The notes under the pieces: generated by a model | What the model was told of the DNA's origin: nothing | Database searches by the model: none | The model's input: the letters and a program-made list of their open reading frames with translations, nothing else | Source: Rhodanobacteraceae bacterium | Lineage (GTDB): Bacteria > Pseudomonadota > Gammaproteobacteria > Xanthomonadales > SZUA-5 | Length of the DNA: 64,000 nucleotides | Direction of reading: 5' to 3' | NCBI GenBank assembly: GCA_016717705.1 | Contig: JADKFD010000020.1 | Span: 29,654 to 93,653 of the forward strand | Made by a program: the position numbers and the translations under genes | Shown: in pieces, positions 10,558 to 19,185 of the stretch | How the letters are laid out: each line of letters opens with the position of its first letter | Numbering within the stretch: position 1 is the stretch's first letter

Positions 10558-11732
10558 GAAAAGCTGATCCAGCCGCGGCGAACGAGATCCACAACTTGGG
10601 CGTGCTCGGTTTCCGACCACGCCGCCCACTGCGCTGCGTCGATGACGCCGTCGAATGCGGTGCACGTGCAGGCCACTGCCAGGCTGGTGCGCAGGGTCTC
10701 GCCATCGCCATGCAACAGCGCGACCTCACCGTCGCGGCTGAAATTGAGGCGCACGCTGGGCGACGGCGTCAGGGCGTCGCCGCGCGCCAGGCGTTTTTCG
10801 ATCTGGGCGACGCTGATCCGCTTGGGTGCCGGTCGTTCGGCGGCGCGATAGACCGACAGGAAGCGCCCGAACCACGCTGCCATCGCCGAATCGTCCAGCG
10901 CCAGCGCCGCCTGCAATGTGGTGCGCGCGCGACGCACGGCGTCGGCGTCGATTTCGGCCGGATTTGCGGGCAGGCTCAGGTCCGGATCGGCGTAGCGCAA
11001 GGCCTCGTCCAGATCCAGCGCGTTGTGCGCGGCGAATGCCGCCAGCATCTCGCCGGCACTCGGCGCGCGCATGCCGATCGACAGGGTCAGGCATTCATCT
11101 TCGGCGACACCAAAATGCGGCACGCCGGGCGGCAGGTAGAGCATGTCGCCAGGCCCCAGCAGCCAATCGTGGCTGGCGTCGAAGTGCTTGAGCAGGCAGA
11201 TCGGCGCATCTTCGCGAAATGCCAAGGGCGGATTGGGCCGCGCATCGATCTGCCAGCGTCGGTGGCCGATGCCCTGCAGCAGAAACACGTCGTACTGATC
11301 GACATGCGCGCCGACCGAGCCGCCTGGCACCGCATAGCTGATCATGACGTCGTCGACGCGCCAGCGCGGCAGGAAGTCCACCCGGCGCAGCAGGGCGCGT
11401 ACCTCCGGGTCCCAGCGGTCAACGTCCTGCACCAGCAGCGTCCAGTCGCGCTTGGGCAGCGTCGCGAAGTGCTGTTCGGCAAACGGACCGTTCTCCAGAT
11501 GCCAGCGGTCACGGCGGCGATCGAAGCGGACGATGCGCCCGAGCGTGCCCTCGATGCACGACAGCCCGGCAAGATCGTCGGGGTTCAACGGGCATTCGAA
11601 ACCATCGGCTGCGGCGCGGATCAGCAGTGGCCGCTTTTGCCAGTAGTCGCGCAGGAAGGTACCCGGCTGCATCCCCAGCGGCAGACGCGCACTGGCGCGC
11701 ACTTCGATCGGCAGATCGTTGTTGCGCTTCAT
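10554..11732 (-). CDS. roxA: Ribosomal protein L16 arginine hydroxylase (cupin/JmjC-like)
   Basis: Fe(II)/2-oxoglutarate oxygenase of the YcfD/RoxA family, which hydroxylates an arginine of ribosomal protein L16. Visible: FLRDYWQKRPLLIRAA near the N-terminus, the iron-binding HxD in VGAHVDQYDVFLLQG followed by HRRW, the distal His in PPGVPHFGV, and a C-terminal helical/winged-helix part of about 180 residues. It starts with an ATG sharing ATGA with the purB stop, so translation is probably coupled. A longer frame reaching 12287 is only a shadow of purB. The stop codon lies within a family E repeat. purB-roxA adjacency is seen in related bacteria. Confidence 0.88.
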   Translation of the reverse strand: MKRNNDLPIEVRASARLPLGMQPGTFLRDYWQKRPLLIRAAADGFECPLNPDDLAGLSCIEGTLGRIVRFDRRRDRWHLENGPFAEQHFATLPKRDWTLLVQDVDRWDPEVRALLRRVDFLPRWRVDDVMISYAVPGGSVGAHVDQYDVFLLQGIGHRRWQIDARPNPPLAFREDAPICLLKHFDASHDWLLGPGDMLYLPPGVPHFGVAEDECLTLSIGMRAPSAGEMLAAFAAHNALDLDEALRYADPDLSLPANPAEIDADAVRRARTTLQAALALDDSAMAAWFGRFLSVYRAAERPAPKRISVAQIEKRLARGDALTPSPSVRLNFSRDGEVALLHGDGETLRTSLAVACTCTAFDGVIDAAQWAAWSETEHAQVVDLVRRGWISFS

Positions 11733-13093
11733 GAGCGTCGCGCCAGTTCGCCAGCGAGGCCGATGTAGCGGGCGGGCGTCAGCTCCAGCAGGCGCTGGCG
11801 CACGTCTGCCGGCAGTTCGACCAGGCTTTCGACGAAGCTGTGCATGGACGCGGCGTCGATGCGCGCGCCGCGCGTCAAGGCCTTGAGGCGTTCGTACGGT
11901 TCCGGCAGGCCGTAGCGACGCATGACCGTCTGCACCGCCTCTCCGAGCACTTCCCAGGCCTGATCCAGATCGTCGCCCACGCGCACCGGATCGGCCCGCA
12001 GCTTGGTCAGGCCGCGTTCCAGCGAGCGCAGTCCCACCAGCAGATAGCCAAAGGCGCTGCCCAGGCTGCGCAGCACGGTGGAATCGGTCAGGTCGCGCTG
12101 GAAGCGGCTGATCGGCAGTTTTTCGGCGAAGTGTCCGAACAGCGCATTGGCCAGGCCAAAATTGCCTTCGGCATTCTCGAAGTCGATCGGGTTGATCTTG
12201 TGCGGCATGGTCGAGGAGCCCACTTCGCCTTCTATGCGTGCCTGGCGGAAATAGCCGAGCGAGACATAGCCCCAGATGTCGCGGCACAGATCGATCAGGA
12301 TGGTGCCCAGGCGGCGGCAGATATCGCTGAGCTCGGCGACGAAATCGTGCGGCTCGATCTGCGTGGTGTGCTCGTTCCAGGTCAGGCCCAGCGACTCGAC
12401 GAAGGCGCGCGCCAGCGCCGGCCAGTCGACCTCGGGATAGGCGATGACGTGGGCGTTGTAGTTGCCGACCGCGCCGTTGATCTTGCCCAGCAGCGGCTGC
12501 GCCTCCAATTGCCGGAACTGGCGTTCGATGCGCGCGATGACGTTGCGCAGTTCCTTGCCCAGCGTGGTCGGCGAGGCGGTCTGGCCATGGGTGCGCGACA
12601 GCATCGCCAGATCGGCGCTCTCGTTGGCCAGGTGTCTGAGCGCGCCGAGAACTCGGGTCAGCGCCGCCACCATCACCGATTCGCGCGCATCCTTGAGCAT
12701 CAGCGCGTAGGCGAGGTTGTTGATGTCCTCGCTGGTGCAGGCGAAATGCACGAACTCGCTGACTGCCTTGAGTTCGGCATTGCCCAGCAGCTGACGCTTG
12801 ATCCAGTACTCGACCGCCTTGACGTCGTGGTTGGTGGTCGATTCGATCGCCTTGACCTCGGCGGCTGCCGCCTCATCGAAATTCTCCGCCAGGCCGCGCA
12901 GCAGCGCGATGGCGTCTGGCGACAGTTGCGGTACCTCGGTGATCGCCGGCTCGGCGGCGAGCGCCTCCAGCCAACGCAACTCGACCAGCACACGGCGGCG
13001 GATCAGGCCGGCCTCGCTGAAGATCGGTCGCAAGGGCTCGATCTGGCGTTGGTAGCGGCCGTCGAGCGGTGTCAGGGCGGTCAGGGCGGTCAT
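11729..13093 (-). CDS. purB: Adenylosuccinate lyase
   Basis: Cleaves SAICAR and adenylosuccinate in purine synthesis. The 454-residue protein has the usual length and N-terminus (LTALTPLDGRYQRQ). It shows TSEDINNLAYAL, the catalytic-histidine region SRTHGQTASPTTLGKE, and the superfamily signature GSSTMPHKINPIDFENAEG. The ATG at 13093 overlaps the stop of the upstream knot-protein gene (ATGA), and its own stop overlaps the roxA start in the same way. The frame stays open far upstream, but those residues match nothing in the family. Confidence 0.97.
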   Translation of the reverse strand: MTALTALTPLDGRYQRQIEPLRPIFSEAGLIRRRVLVELRWLEALAAEPAITEVPQLSPDAIALLRGLAENFDEAAAAEVKAIESTTNHDVKAVEYWIKRQLLGNAELKAVSEFVHFACTSEDINNLAYALMLKDARESVMVAALTRVLGALRHLANESADLAMLSRTHGQTASPTTLGKELRNVIARIERQFRQLEAQPLLGKINGAVGNYNAHVIAYPEVDWPALARAFVESLGLTWNEHTTQIEPHDFVAELSDICRRLGTILIDLCRDIWGYVSLGYFRQARIEGEVGSSTMPHKINPIDFENAEGNFGLANALFGHFAEKLPISRFQRDLTDSTVLRSLGSAFGYLLVGLRSLERGLTKLRADPVRVGDDLDQAWEVLGEAVQTVMRRYGLPEPYERLKALTRGARIDAASMHSFVESLVELPADVRQRLLELTPARYIGLAGELARRS

Positions 13094-13593
13094 GGAAGTC
13101 TTCGGAGCGGGGTAGAGGGCGGCGATGATACGGCGGGATCTCGGTTTCGGTTTTCGGTGCGGCAAACGGCCGCGGCAAGCGGGCGCTGGAGGCCAGCGGG
13201 TGTTGGGGCGGTGTGGAGCGACGCGGCGTCGGACCGCGCGCGTCGCGACGGCCAAGCCACAACACCAGACCATCTTCTCTGCACGCCCGGAAAGCTGCTG
13301 ACGTACTTGATGGTGAAGTCCGGAAACGAATCGACGAACTGGATCTTGAAGTCCGGGAAACTCTCGACCATCTGCCACTTGCCCGGATCGTCGGGGAAGC
13401 TCTCGACGATCTGCACGTGCAGATCGGCGAAGGACTCGACGATCTTGACCTTGTAGTCGGGAAAACTGTCGACCACCTGGATCTTGCCGTACAGCCTGGA
13501 CAGGTCCGGTTTCTCGGCCCGGGCCACTCGCCCGGATGCCAGCGCCAACGTGGCCAGCGCAGTCTGGGACAACCACATTCGTCGATCGATCAC
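13090..13593 (-). CDS. Predicted 7(1) septoil knot domain protein, exported
   Basis: Residues about 35-95 consist of six to seven near-repeats of a 10-residue beta unit: VVDSFPDYKV, IVESFADLHV, IVESFPD, MVESFPDFKI, FVDSFPDFTI, YVSSFPG. This is the pattern of the 7(1) septoil knot family (Septknot), small proteins predicted and later shown to form the complex 7(1) torus knot; their function is unknown. A GTG at 13593 follows GAGGAA and gives MIDRRMWLSQTALATLALASGRVARA, a signal peptide with an Arg pair; an ATG at 13578 is the alternative. After the domain runs an unusual ~65-residue Arg/Ser/Pro-rich tail with no stop until the frame meets purB in an ATGA overlap. The domain call is from memory of the family pattern. 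Confidence 0.75.
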   Translation of the reverse strand: MIDRRMWLSQTALATLALASGRVARAEKPDLSRLYGKIQVVDSFPDYKVKIVESFADLHVQIVESFPDDPGKWQMVESFPDFKIQFVDSFPDFTIKYVSSFPGVQRRWSGVVAWPSRRARSDAASLHTAPTPAGLQRPLAAAVCRTENRNRDPAVSSPPSTPLRRLP

Positions 13594-13711
13594 GGCTGGG
13601 TTCCTCGGGTTGTGGGCGGCAGTACCCGCAGCATGATCCACGATGTGCTTGCGCGCGCTGAAGCAACCGGTGTCTGCTTGCCGCCTCCTGGCATTCACTT
13701 GGGATCTGTTC

Positions 13712-14206
13712 ATGTCGATGGCCCTTGGATTGACCCTGCTGGCTATGGCTGTCCCGGTCGGCGGAGAGTTGCAGCCGATCAGCATCCAGTATCACGGCGA
13801 CAACGGTTCGCTGCCGCCACCGTATCGGCGTTCGACATCCATCAGTGTCGATGTTGAGGGCCGCGGCAGCCTGATCCGGCGCCACGGTTACGATCTCAGC
13901 GACCCCGCCCGGGCCTTCGAAGCGGACTTCGTGCTCAGCGTCGACCAGCGTCAGGCCTTTGCCCGCCGCGTGGATGAACTCGGCGCCTGGAAGCTGCGCT
14001 GGAAAGCGCAGTCGCGGCCACCGGTGGGCGGTCCCCTGGTGCATTTGCGCCTGACTTCGGGGGAACGGGTGATCGAGGTGCCCGCGTTCCCGGTGGCCAG
14101 TCAGCAGGCGCTGGCGGCAGAGCTGCGCGCAGCGGTGATCGCGCTGGTGCCCGAGTCGGTGGGCGCGGCGCGCGAGCGCTGGGAGCAGGGCGGCGACGCC
14201 GAATAA
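13712..14206 (+). CDS. Hypothetical secreted protein
   Basis: The family is not recognised. The chosen ATG at 13712 opens a signal peptide (MSMALGLTLLAMAVPVGG); the frame continues upstream to 13643 but with Cys/Arg-rich, unlikely residues. The mature ~145 residues carry ISIQYHGDNGSLPPPYRRS, a charged middle (SVDQRQAFARRVDELGAWKL) and HLRLTSGERVIEVPAFPV, then an amphipathic C-terminal helix. The layout resembles small periplasmic proteins that measure or buffer a ligand, but nothing specific can be claimed. It is divergent from the knot-protein gene. Confidence 0.55.
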   Translation: MSMALGLTLLAMAVPVGGELQPISIQYHGDNGSLPPPYRRSTSISVDVEGRGSLIRRHGYDLSDPARAFEADFVLSVDQRQAFARRVDELGAWKLRWKAQSRPPVGGPLVHLRLTSGERVIEVPAFPVASQQALAAELRAAVIALVPESVGAARERWEQGGDAE

Positions 14207-14348
14207 CGGCCGCGCGGTACCCGTGATCGTTTCCTGAAGGGCACTTTTCGCTGCCCGCGAATCGTCGACGTCGATTCAGCTTGCGCATTCAAGACTGTGC
14301 TCGCAGGCGACCGATCCCGGTCGGCAACCGCGAGTGGAGGGCAATGCG

Positions 14349-14870
14349 ATGCGCACTGGCAAATGCGAATGGCTGCTGTGGTGTTGTTTGTTGCTGTCGA
14401 GCAGCGCATTCGCCAATCACGGCTGGAACGATGGTCGCAGTTACGACGAGGTGTTTCGCTGCGAGTCGCGCGACTTGCGTCCGAGTTATTGCCGTGCGGA
14501 CATTCGCGGTCGCGTGATTCTGGTCGACCAGGTCAGCCGCAATCCGTGCATCGAAGGCCGCACCTGGGGCATCGATGGTCGCGGCATCTGGGTCAGCGAG
14601 GGTTGCCGGGGCAACTTCGCGATCGTCGATCGCCACGGGCGCGGTGGCGATCGCGGCTTGCCCGACCCGGCAATGACTGGCGGCCGCGCGGCAGCTATGC
14701 GATCGCTGCGAGTCGCGCGGCGATCTGCCGGCGTTGCCGGGAGGCGCGTGCGCAGCGCCTTGGAAATCCAGCGCCAGCTCAGCGTCGCCCGCTGCGACCG
14801 CCCACCTGGGGCAACCGTCGGCATTTGGGTGAATGGTGGGTGTCGAGCAGATTTCGTGGTCTACGATTGA
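14349..14870 (+). CDS. DUF3011 protein, second domain frame-disrupted
   Basis: The ATG at 14349 has GGAGGG seven bases upstream and a signal peptide (MRTGKCEWLLWCCLLLSSSAFA). The first DUF3011 domain is clear: FRCESRDLRPSYCRAD, then GRVILVDQVSRNPCIEGRTWG and GIWVSEGCRGNF. A second copy should follow, but its pieces lie in different frames: RCESRGDLP, then RRCREARAQR, then LEIQRQLSVARC, then PTWGNRR, then IWVNGGCRADFVV, which reaches the stop. At least three single-base frame changes would be needed to join them. Members are secreted, with conserved Cys, Trp and Gly; function unknown. Confidence 0.65.
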   Translation: MRTGKCEWLLWCCLLLSSSAFANHGWNDGRSYDEVFRCESRDLRPSYCRADIRGRVILVDQVSRNPCIEGRTWGIDGRGIWVSEGCRGNFAIVDRHGRGGDRGLPDPAMTGGRAAAMRSLRVARRSAGVAGRRVRSALEIQRQLSVARCDRPPGATVGIWVNGGCRADFVVYD

Positions 14871-14989
14871 TCAATCCTGGGGGTTTGATGAGCAACGGCA
14901 TCGCGCGACGGGAGCTGCCTCGCAAATCTCGTGGACGGTCCGCAAGCCTGCAGGAGCGCGCTGGCCGCGTTCTCCGGCATCAGCGACCT

Positions 14990-15768
14990 TCACCTCGCCC
15001 GCACCATCACATCCGATGCCGACATCTTCATGTGGTATTGGAAACGGTCCGGACGGTAACAGCTGATCAGGTAGTCGATCGGCCGGTTGCGCTGGTCCGA
15101 AGCGATGGCGTGACCTGCAGCAGGGGATCGCCGATGCGCACCACCAGGCGCTGCGCCAGCGTGCTGTCGGCGGCGATCGCGGTGATCACCTGATCGATTT
15201 CCTCCAGATGGATGCCCAGGCCGCGAAACAGATCGAGTCGCGTCTGGCGGTCTTCAGCGCCTCCGCGTCCAGGCCGGGGGCCGATCAGGATGGTCCAGCT
15301 GAGGTAATGCGCAAACGGCAAGCCCTCGCTCAGGCGCACGCGCACGGCGCGCTCGACCAGGGTGTCGTTGCTGATGCGCAAGGCTTCGGCGACCTGCGGT
15401 GGCGGTGTCACCCGGGCAAAGTCGATCAGGCGCACCTGGGTCTCGCGGCCCATCACCGCAAGGCTGTCGAGCATGTTGTCCAGCGGTGCGCGCAGCACCT
15501 TGGGCTCGTACTTGTAGGTGACGTGGGTGCCACGACCGCGGTGGCGCGAGACGAAACCCTCGGCCTCCAGATCGTCGAGCGCGCGCTTGACGGTGATCCG
15601 CGAGACGCTGAAGTAGGCGGCGATGTCCTTTTCCGCTGGCAACAAGGCGCCTTGGCGCAGGTCGCCGCCTTCGATCTTGCGCTTCACCACCAGATACAAC
15701 TGGTGATACAAGGGCGCCGGTTGACCCGGTCGCAGGTTGGCGCGATCTTCGGCGTTGAACAGGCGCAT
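14990..15768 (-). CDS. GntR family regulator, HutC/UTRA type (frameshifted)
   Basis: A DNA-binding winged helix occupies the N-terminus (APLYHQLYLVVKRKIEGGDL, LLPAEKDIAAYFSVSRITVKRALDDLEAEGFVSR in pieces) and is followed by a UTRA effector domain (about 90-235). Read straight, the frame stops at 15067 after SATGRSTT. Shifting frame near 15100 gives RNRPIDYLISCYRPDRFQYH..., the usual UTRA ending, with a TGA at 14990-14992. A second local shift pair near 15280 recovers GLDAEALKTA. Such regulators bind operators near their own gene and a small ligand. The divergent neighbour mtnA is an obvious candidate target, but no operator was identified. Confidence 0.8.
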
Positions 15769-15906
15769 GGCCAGCTGAACTCGTTACGCGGTCGATGACC
15801 CATACGCATCGATTGGGCCTAGCCGCGCTTGCGGCGGGCCGACTGCCTGACTCACCGGGTGAGCGAGGATTCATGACCAACGATTGCACTTGCACGCTTT
15901 GACCGG

Positions 15907-17020
15907 GTGCGCGCGCTGCGCTTTGATTCCGCGGGCCTGGCTCTGCTGGACCAGCGCGCCTGCCGCATGCACAGCGTCTGGCTGCCGATGGCCAACGCCG
16001 ACGCCGTCATGGATGCCATCCGCGCGCTGATCGTGCGCGGCGCGCCGGCGATCGGCATTGCTGCCGCCTACGCGCTGGTGTTGGCCGCGCGCGAATCGGC
16101 TGACCGTGGCTGCGCGCGCGGCGGCGTTCGCCATGCCGCCGCGCGCTTGCGCGCGGCCAGGCCGACCGCAGTCAACCTGATGTGGGCGGTCGATCGCATG
16201 CTGGCGCGCTGCGGCAACGATCCGGACCCGCGCGGGTCCAGCGCGAGGCCGAGCTGATCGATGCCGAGGATCTCGCCGCCAACTATCGGATGGCGCTGAC
16301 CGGCGCGGCCTACATCGACCCCGGCAGCGGCGTGCTGACCCATTGCAATACCGGTTCACTGGCCACCGCGGGCCTGGGCACCGCGCTCGGCGTCATCCGC
16401 GCCGCCTATGCACAAGAGCAAGTTGACCTGGGTCTATGCCGGCGAAACCCGGCCGTGGCTGCAGGGCGCGCGGCTGACCGTGTGGGAGTTGCTGCAGGAT
16501 GGTATTCCCGCCTGTCTGATCGCCGATGGCGCCGGGGCCTATCTGATGTCGCTGGGTCGCGCGCGCTGGGTGATCGTCGGTGCCGACCGCATCTGCGCCA
16601 ACGGCGACACCGCCAACAAGATCGGCACGCTGTCGCTGGCGGTCGCCGCGCGCCACTTCGGCGCGCGCACCATGGTCGTCGCGCCGACCTCGACGGTCGA
16701 TTTCGCCACACCCGACGGCAGCGCCATCCACATCGAGGAACGCGATCCGCGTGAACTGACCGAATACGCCGGCGTGCGCGTCGCTGCGGCCGGCGTGCAA
16801 GCGTGGAACCCGGTCTTCGACGTCACACCCGCCGAACTGATCGACGTCATCGTCACCGAGCGCGGCGCGGTCGAGCGGCCGAATGCGCAGCGGATGGGCG
16901 CTGCTGAGGCGCGCGCGCGCGTTGGAGGCCTGGTGCGCCGGATCCGATCACAGCGCGCCGATCCCTTCCAGCGAGCGGATGCGGCGTTGTTCCGGTTCGT
17001 CGAAATGGCGGCCCAGATAA
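15907..17020 (+). CDS. mtnA: Methylthioribose-1-phosphate isomerase (several frameshifts)
   Basis: Converts methylthioribose-1-phosphate to the ribulose form in methionine salvage; eIF2B-like fold. The pieces are unmistakable but lie in alternating frames: VRALRFDSAGLALLDQR...VRGAPAIGIAAAY (15907 to about 16240), then AELIDAEDLAANYRM...VLTHCNTGSLATAGLGTALG (to about 16410), then LTWVYAGETRPWLQGARLT with GADRICANGDTANKIGT (catalytic Asp/Asn region), and finally a shift near 16905 that would give ALLRRARALEAW and a stop around 17020. The start is taken as GTG. The true end is uncertain because the 3' end overlaps the convergent foldase gene. Confidence 0.85.
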
Positions 17021-17993
17021 TCGGTCAGCGCGGCCTGGCGCGCGGCGCTGTCAGCGTTGCGCAGGCGTGCCCGTTCGGCGCGGTAGGCGCGGCACACGCA
17101 GGTCCCAGGCCTGGCGTTCGCGATCGAGCAGTTCCATGCGTGCGGCGGCTTCCTCGCCAAGCGTTCGAGGCGCAAACGATGGCGTTCGGCGGCATCGCTG
17201 GCCAAGGTGTCGATGGCGGCGCTGTCGGTCAGATCAGCTTCGGATCGCAGCTGCGCCACGAAAGGGTTCGCGCACGGATTCGGGCAGATCGACAGCAGTT
17301 CGCGCTCGCGCGCGGCGCGCTCGTCGGCGCTCAGCGCGGTGTTTTCGGCGAGCGCACGGCGCTCCAGCGTGAAGCGCTGATAGGCCTCCTCGTCGGCGAA
17401 GAAGGCATCAGCCATGTCGCTGCCCAGTTGCTGGCGGCGCAGATCGACCATGGCCGGCAGGCGTTGCTGCAGCGGCATGGCGGCCAGCGTCGCGGCGGCC
17501 TGATCGACCGACTGCAGGTAGCGCAGGTAGCGCTCGAAAGCGGCCATCGCCTGGCGCTTGCCGTCGGCGCTGGTCAGCGTATCGAGCTGGGCCGACAGCA
17601 GGGCGCGGATTTCCTCGATCGAACGCTCGCCGACGCTGCTCAGCGCGTAATCGAACAGGCGCCGCAAGGAGGGGGTGATGCGCAACTGTCCGTTGGCATC
17701 GAGTTCGACGCTGCCGTCGAATTCGCTGCCGGCGAGGGATGCGGGATGGCGGGAGCGACCAGGCCTGGGTTCTGCGGGCGATGTCAGGCAATCTGGCGGC
17801 GCCAGTGGTGCGGTGCCAGCCGCGGGTGTTTTCGAGGTGGCGTTGTCGGCGGGCGACCGGGCGTGTCAGCCGCCGTTCCGGGGTCGACGGACGCATTAGC
17901 GGCGCAGGCGCGGCCGTGTCGGCGTGGCCGGCCACAGCCGCCACTGCCACATGCCTGACGGCGGGACCGCGGAAGATACTTTCGGGACGACAT
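16948..17993 (-). CDS. Lipase-specific foldase / secretion chaperone (frame-disrupted)
   Basis: Inner-membrane-anchored steric chaperone (Lif/LipB type) that folds the family I lipase encoded just upstream. The body has family hallmarks: LRRLFDYALSSVGE (about 17675), YLRYLQSVDQ, and the C-terminal AYRAERARL and GRHFDEPEQRRIRSLE. The N-terminus is scrambled over three frames: a basic start MSSRKYLPRSRR at 17993, a hydrophobic VAVAAVAGHA segment, then a Pro/Ala-rich linker leading to SLAGSEFDGSVELDANGQ. Internal compensating shifts are also visible, e.g. the family-like AARMELLDRERQAWDLRV lies in another frame around 17100. It likely shares a transcript with the lipase. Confidence 0.8.
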
Positions 17994-18055
17994 CGGTGCC
18001 CTCGCCCGTCACCGGGTCCGACCACCTCCCGCCGCGCCAGGGAGGCTCAAACAAC

Positions 18056-18986
18056 TCAAAGTCCCGCGTTCTTCAGGCGATTGGCATGCGCGCGATAGAC
18101 CGAGGCCGGGCTGGACGAGAACAGGCCGCGGAAACCGAGGATCTGGTTGACTTCGTCGAGGTGGTTCCAGCCGTAGTTGTCGCGCAGCACCACGCCCCAG
18201 TGGCTGGAGCACTGACCGACCAGGCCGTCGTTCTGTTCCCAGCCGAAGAACAGGCTGCCGGCGCCGAGCATCGGGTCGGAGATGTCGAGGATATTGGTCA
18301 GCACGCTGGTGCCGCCCATCGAGTAGTAGCGCACATTGTTGACCACCGCCGCACCCTGGCCGCACGCCGTGGTCGGCTTGCCCTGCGGATGGCGGGCGTT
18401 GAAGGTCGCGGCGCCTGCCGAATTCAGCGAAGCCAGCGCACCCAGCGCGTCCTGCGGGTCGCCATCACCGGACAGGAGTTCGATGAACAGGCTCAGCGCA
18501 TTGACGAAGCCCGCCAGCGTCGCTTCCAGGATCGATCCCGGCGGCGCCGCTGCGCGCAGTCCGTCGGCGACCTTGCTGCCGGTATGCGGTGCGCCGATGC
18601 TGGTCATCGAGGCCACCAGAGCCGGTCGCACCGAGGCGACGTAACGCACCGTCGGGCCGCCATGGCTGTGGCCGATCAGGTTGAATTTGGCATGGCCGTA
18701 GGTCGCGCGCAACTGGTCGAGATAGCGGATCAACTGTTCGCCGCGAACTCTCGGTGAAGTTGCTCGACGACACATTGGCGATGTAGACCTTGGCCCCACC
18801 GGAGCGCAGTTCGCTCGGCAGGCCATAAAAATAATCGTAAATCCCCAGCAGGCTGTCGAAACCGAGCAAGCCATGCACAGAACGATCGGATGACTGGTCT
18901 TGGTGTAGGTCAACTGCGCAAACGCCGGCAGCGCCAGGCCCCAGCGTCACCAACACCAACAACGCGCGGAACCAATTGCGAACCAT
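18056..18986 (-). CDS. Secreted triacylglycerol lipase, family I (N-terminal frameshifts)
   Basis: Alpha/beta-hydrolase close to Pseudomonas/Burkholderia lipases. It has the nucleophile elbow GHSHGGPTVRYVASVRP, a calcium/active-site Asp region DISDPMLGAGSLFF, QNDGLVGQCSSHWGVVLRDNY with the catalytic His later in NHLDEVNQ, and the family ending SVYRAHANRLKNAGL. The start at 18986 has a strong ribosome site (GGGGGGAG) and a signal peptide MVRNWFRALLVLVTLGPGA. Between residues 25 and 75 the correct sequence alternates frames: TKTSHPIVL, then HGLLGFDSLLGIYDYFYGLP...NFTE, then VRGEQLIRYL. At least two shifts are needed. Acts outside the cell after type II export, with the foldase gene downstream. 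Confidence 0.88.
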
Positions 18987-19185
18987 GAGCTCTCCCCCCA
19001 CAGATTTTGGATGCACGCGAAGCGCAGACCTGCTCCCCAGCAGGCAAGGTGAAGACTATACGGTAGCGTATGGAGTAAGCAATGGGTCAACTATGATTAA
19101 TGTTGGTCAGTTTGTGACGCGCTGGGGAAGTCGAGCTCAGCGTTTGCAGCAGCCCCGCGGCAGCAAAGCTTGAGCCCGGCTTCCC

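Noticed and set aside
10554..12287. roxA with a 185-residue N-terminal extension
   Set aside because: The extension is purB read in another frame; the ATGA start at 11732 fits.
11729..14044. purB as a 771-residue fusion protein
   Set aside because: The extra N-terminal region matches no family and covers the knot-protein gene in another frame; the standard PurB start is at 13093.
14349..18986. True pseudogene cluster
   Set aside because: Compensating shifts and intact catalytic motifs fit sequencing errors better; kept as intact genes with notes.
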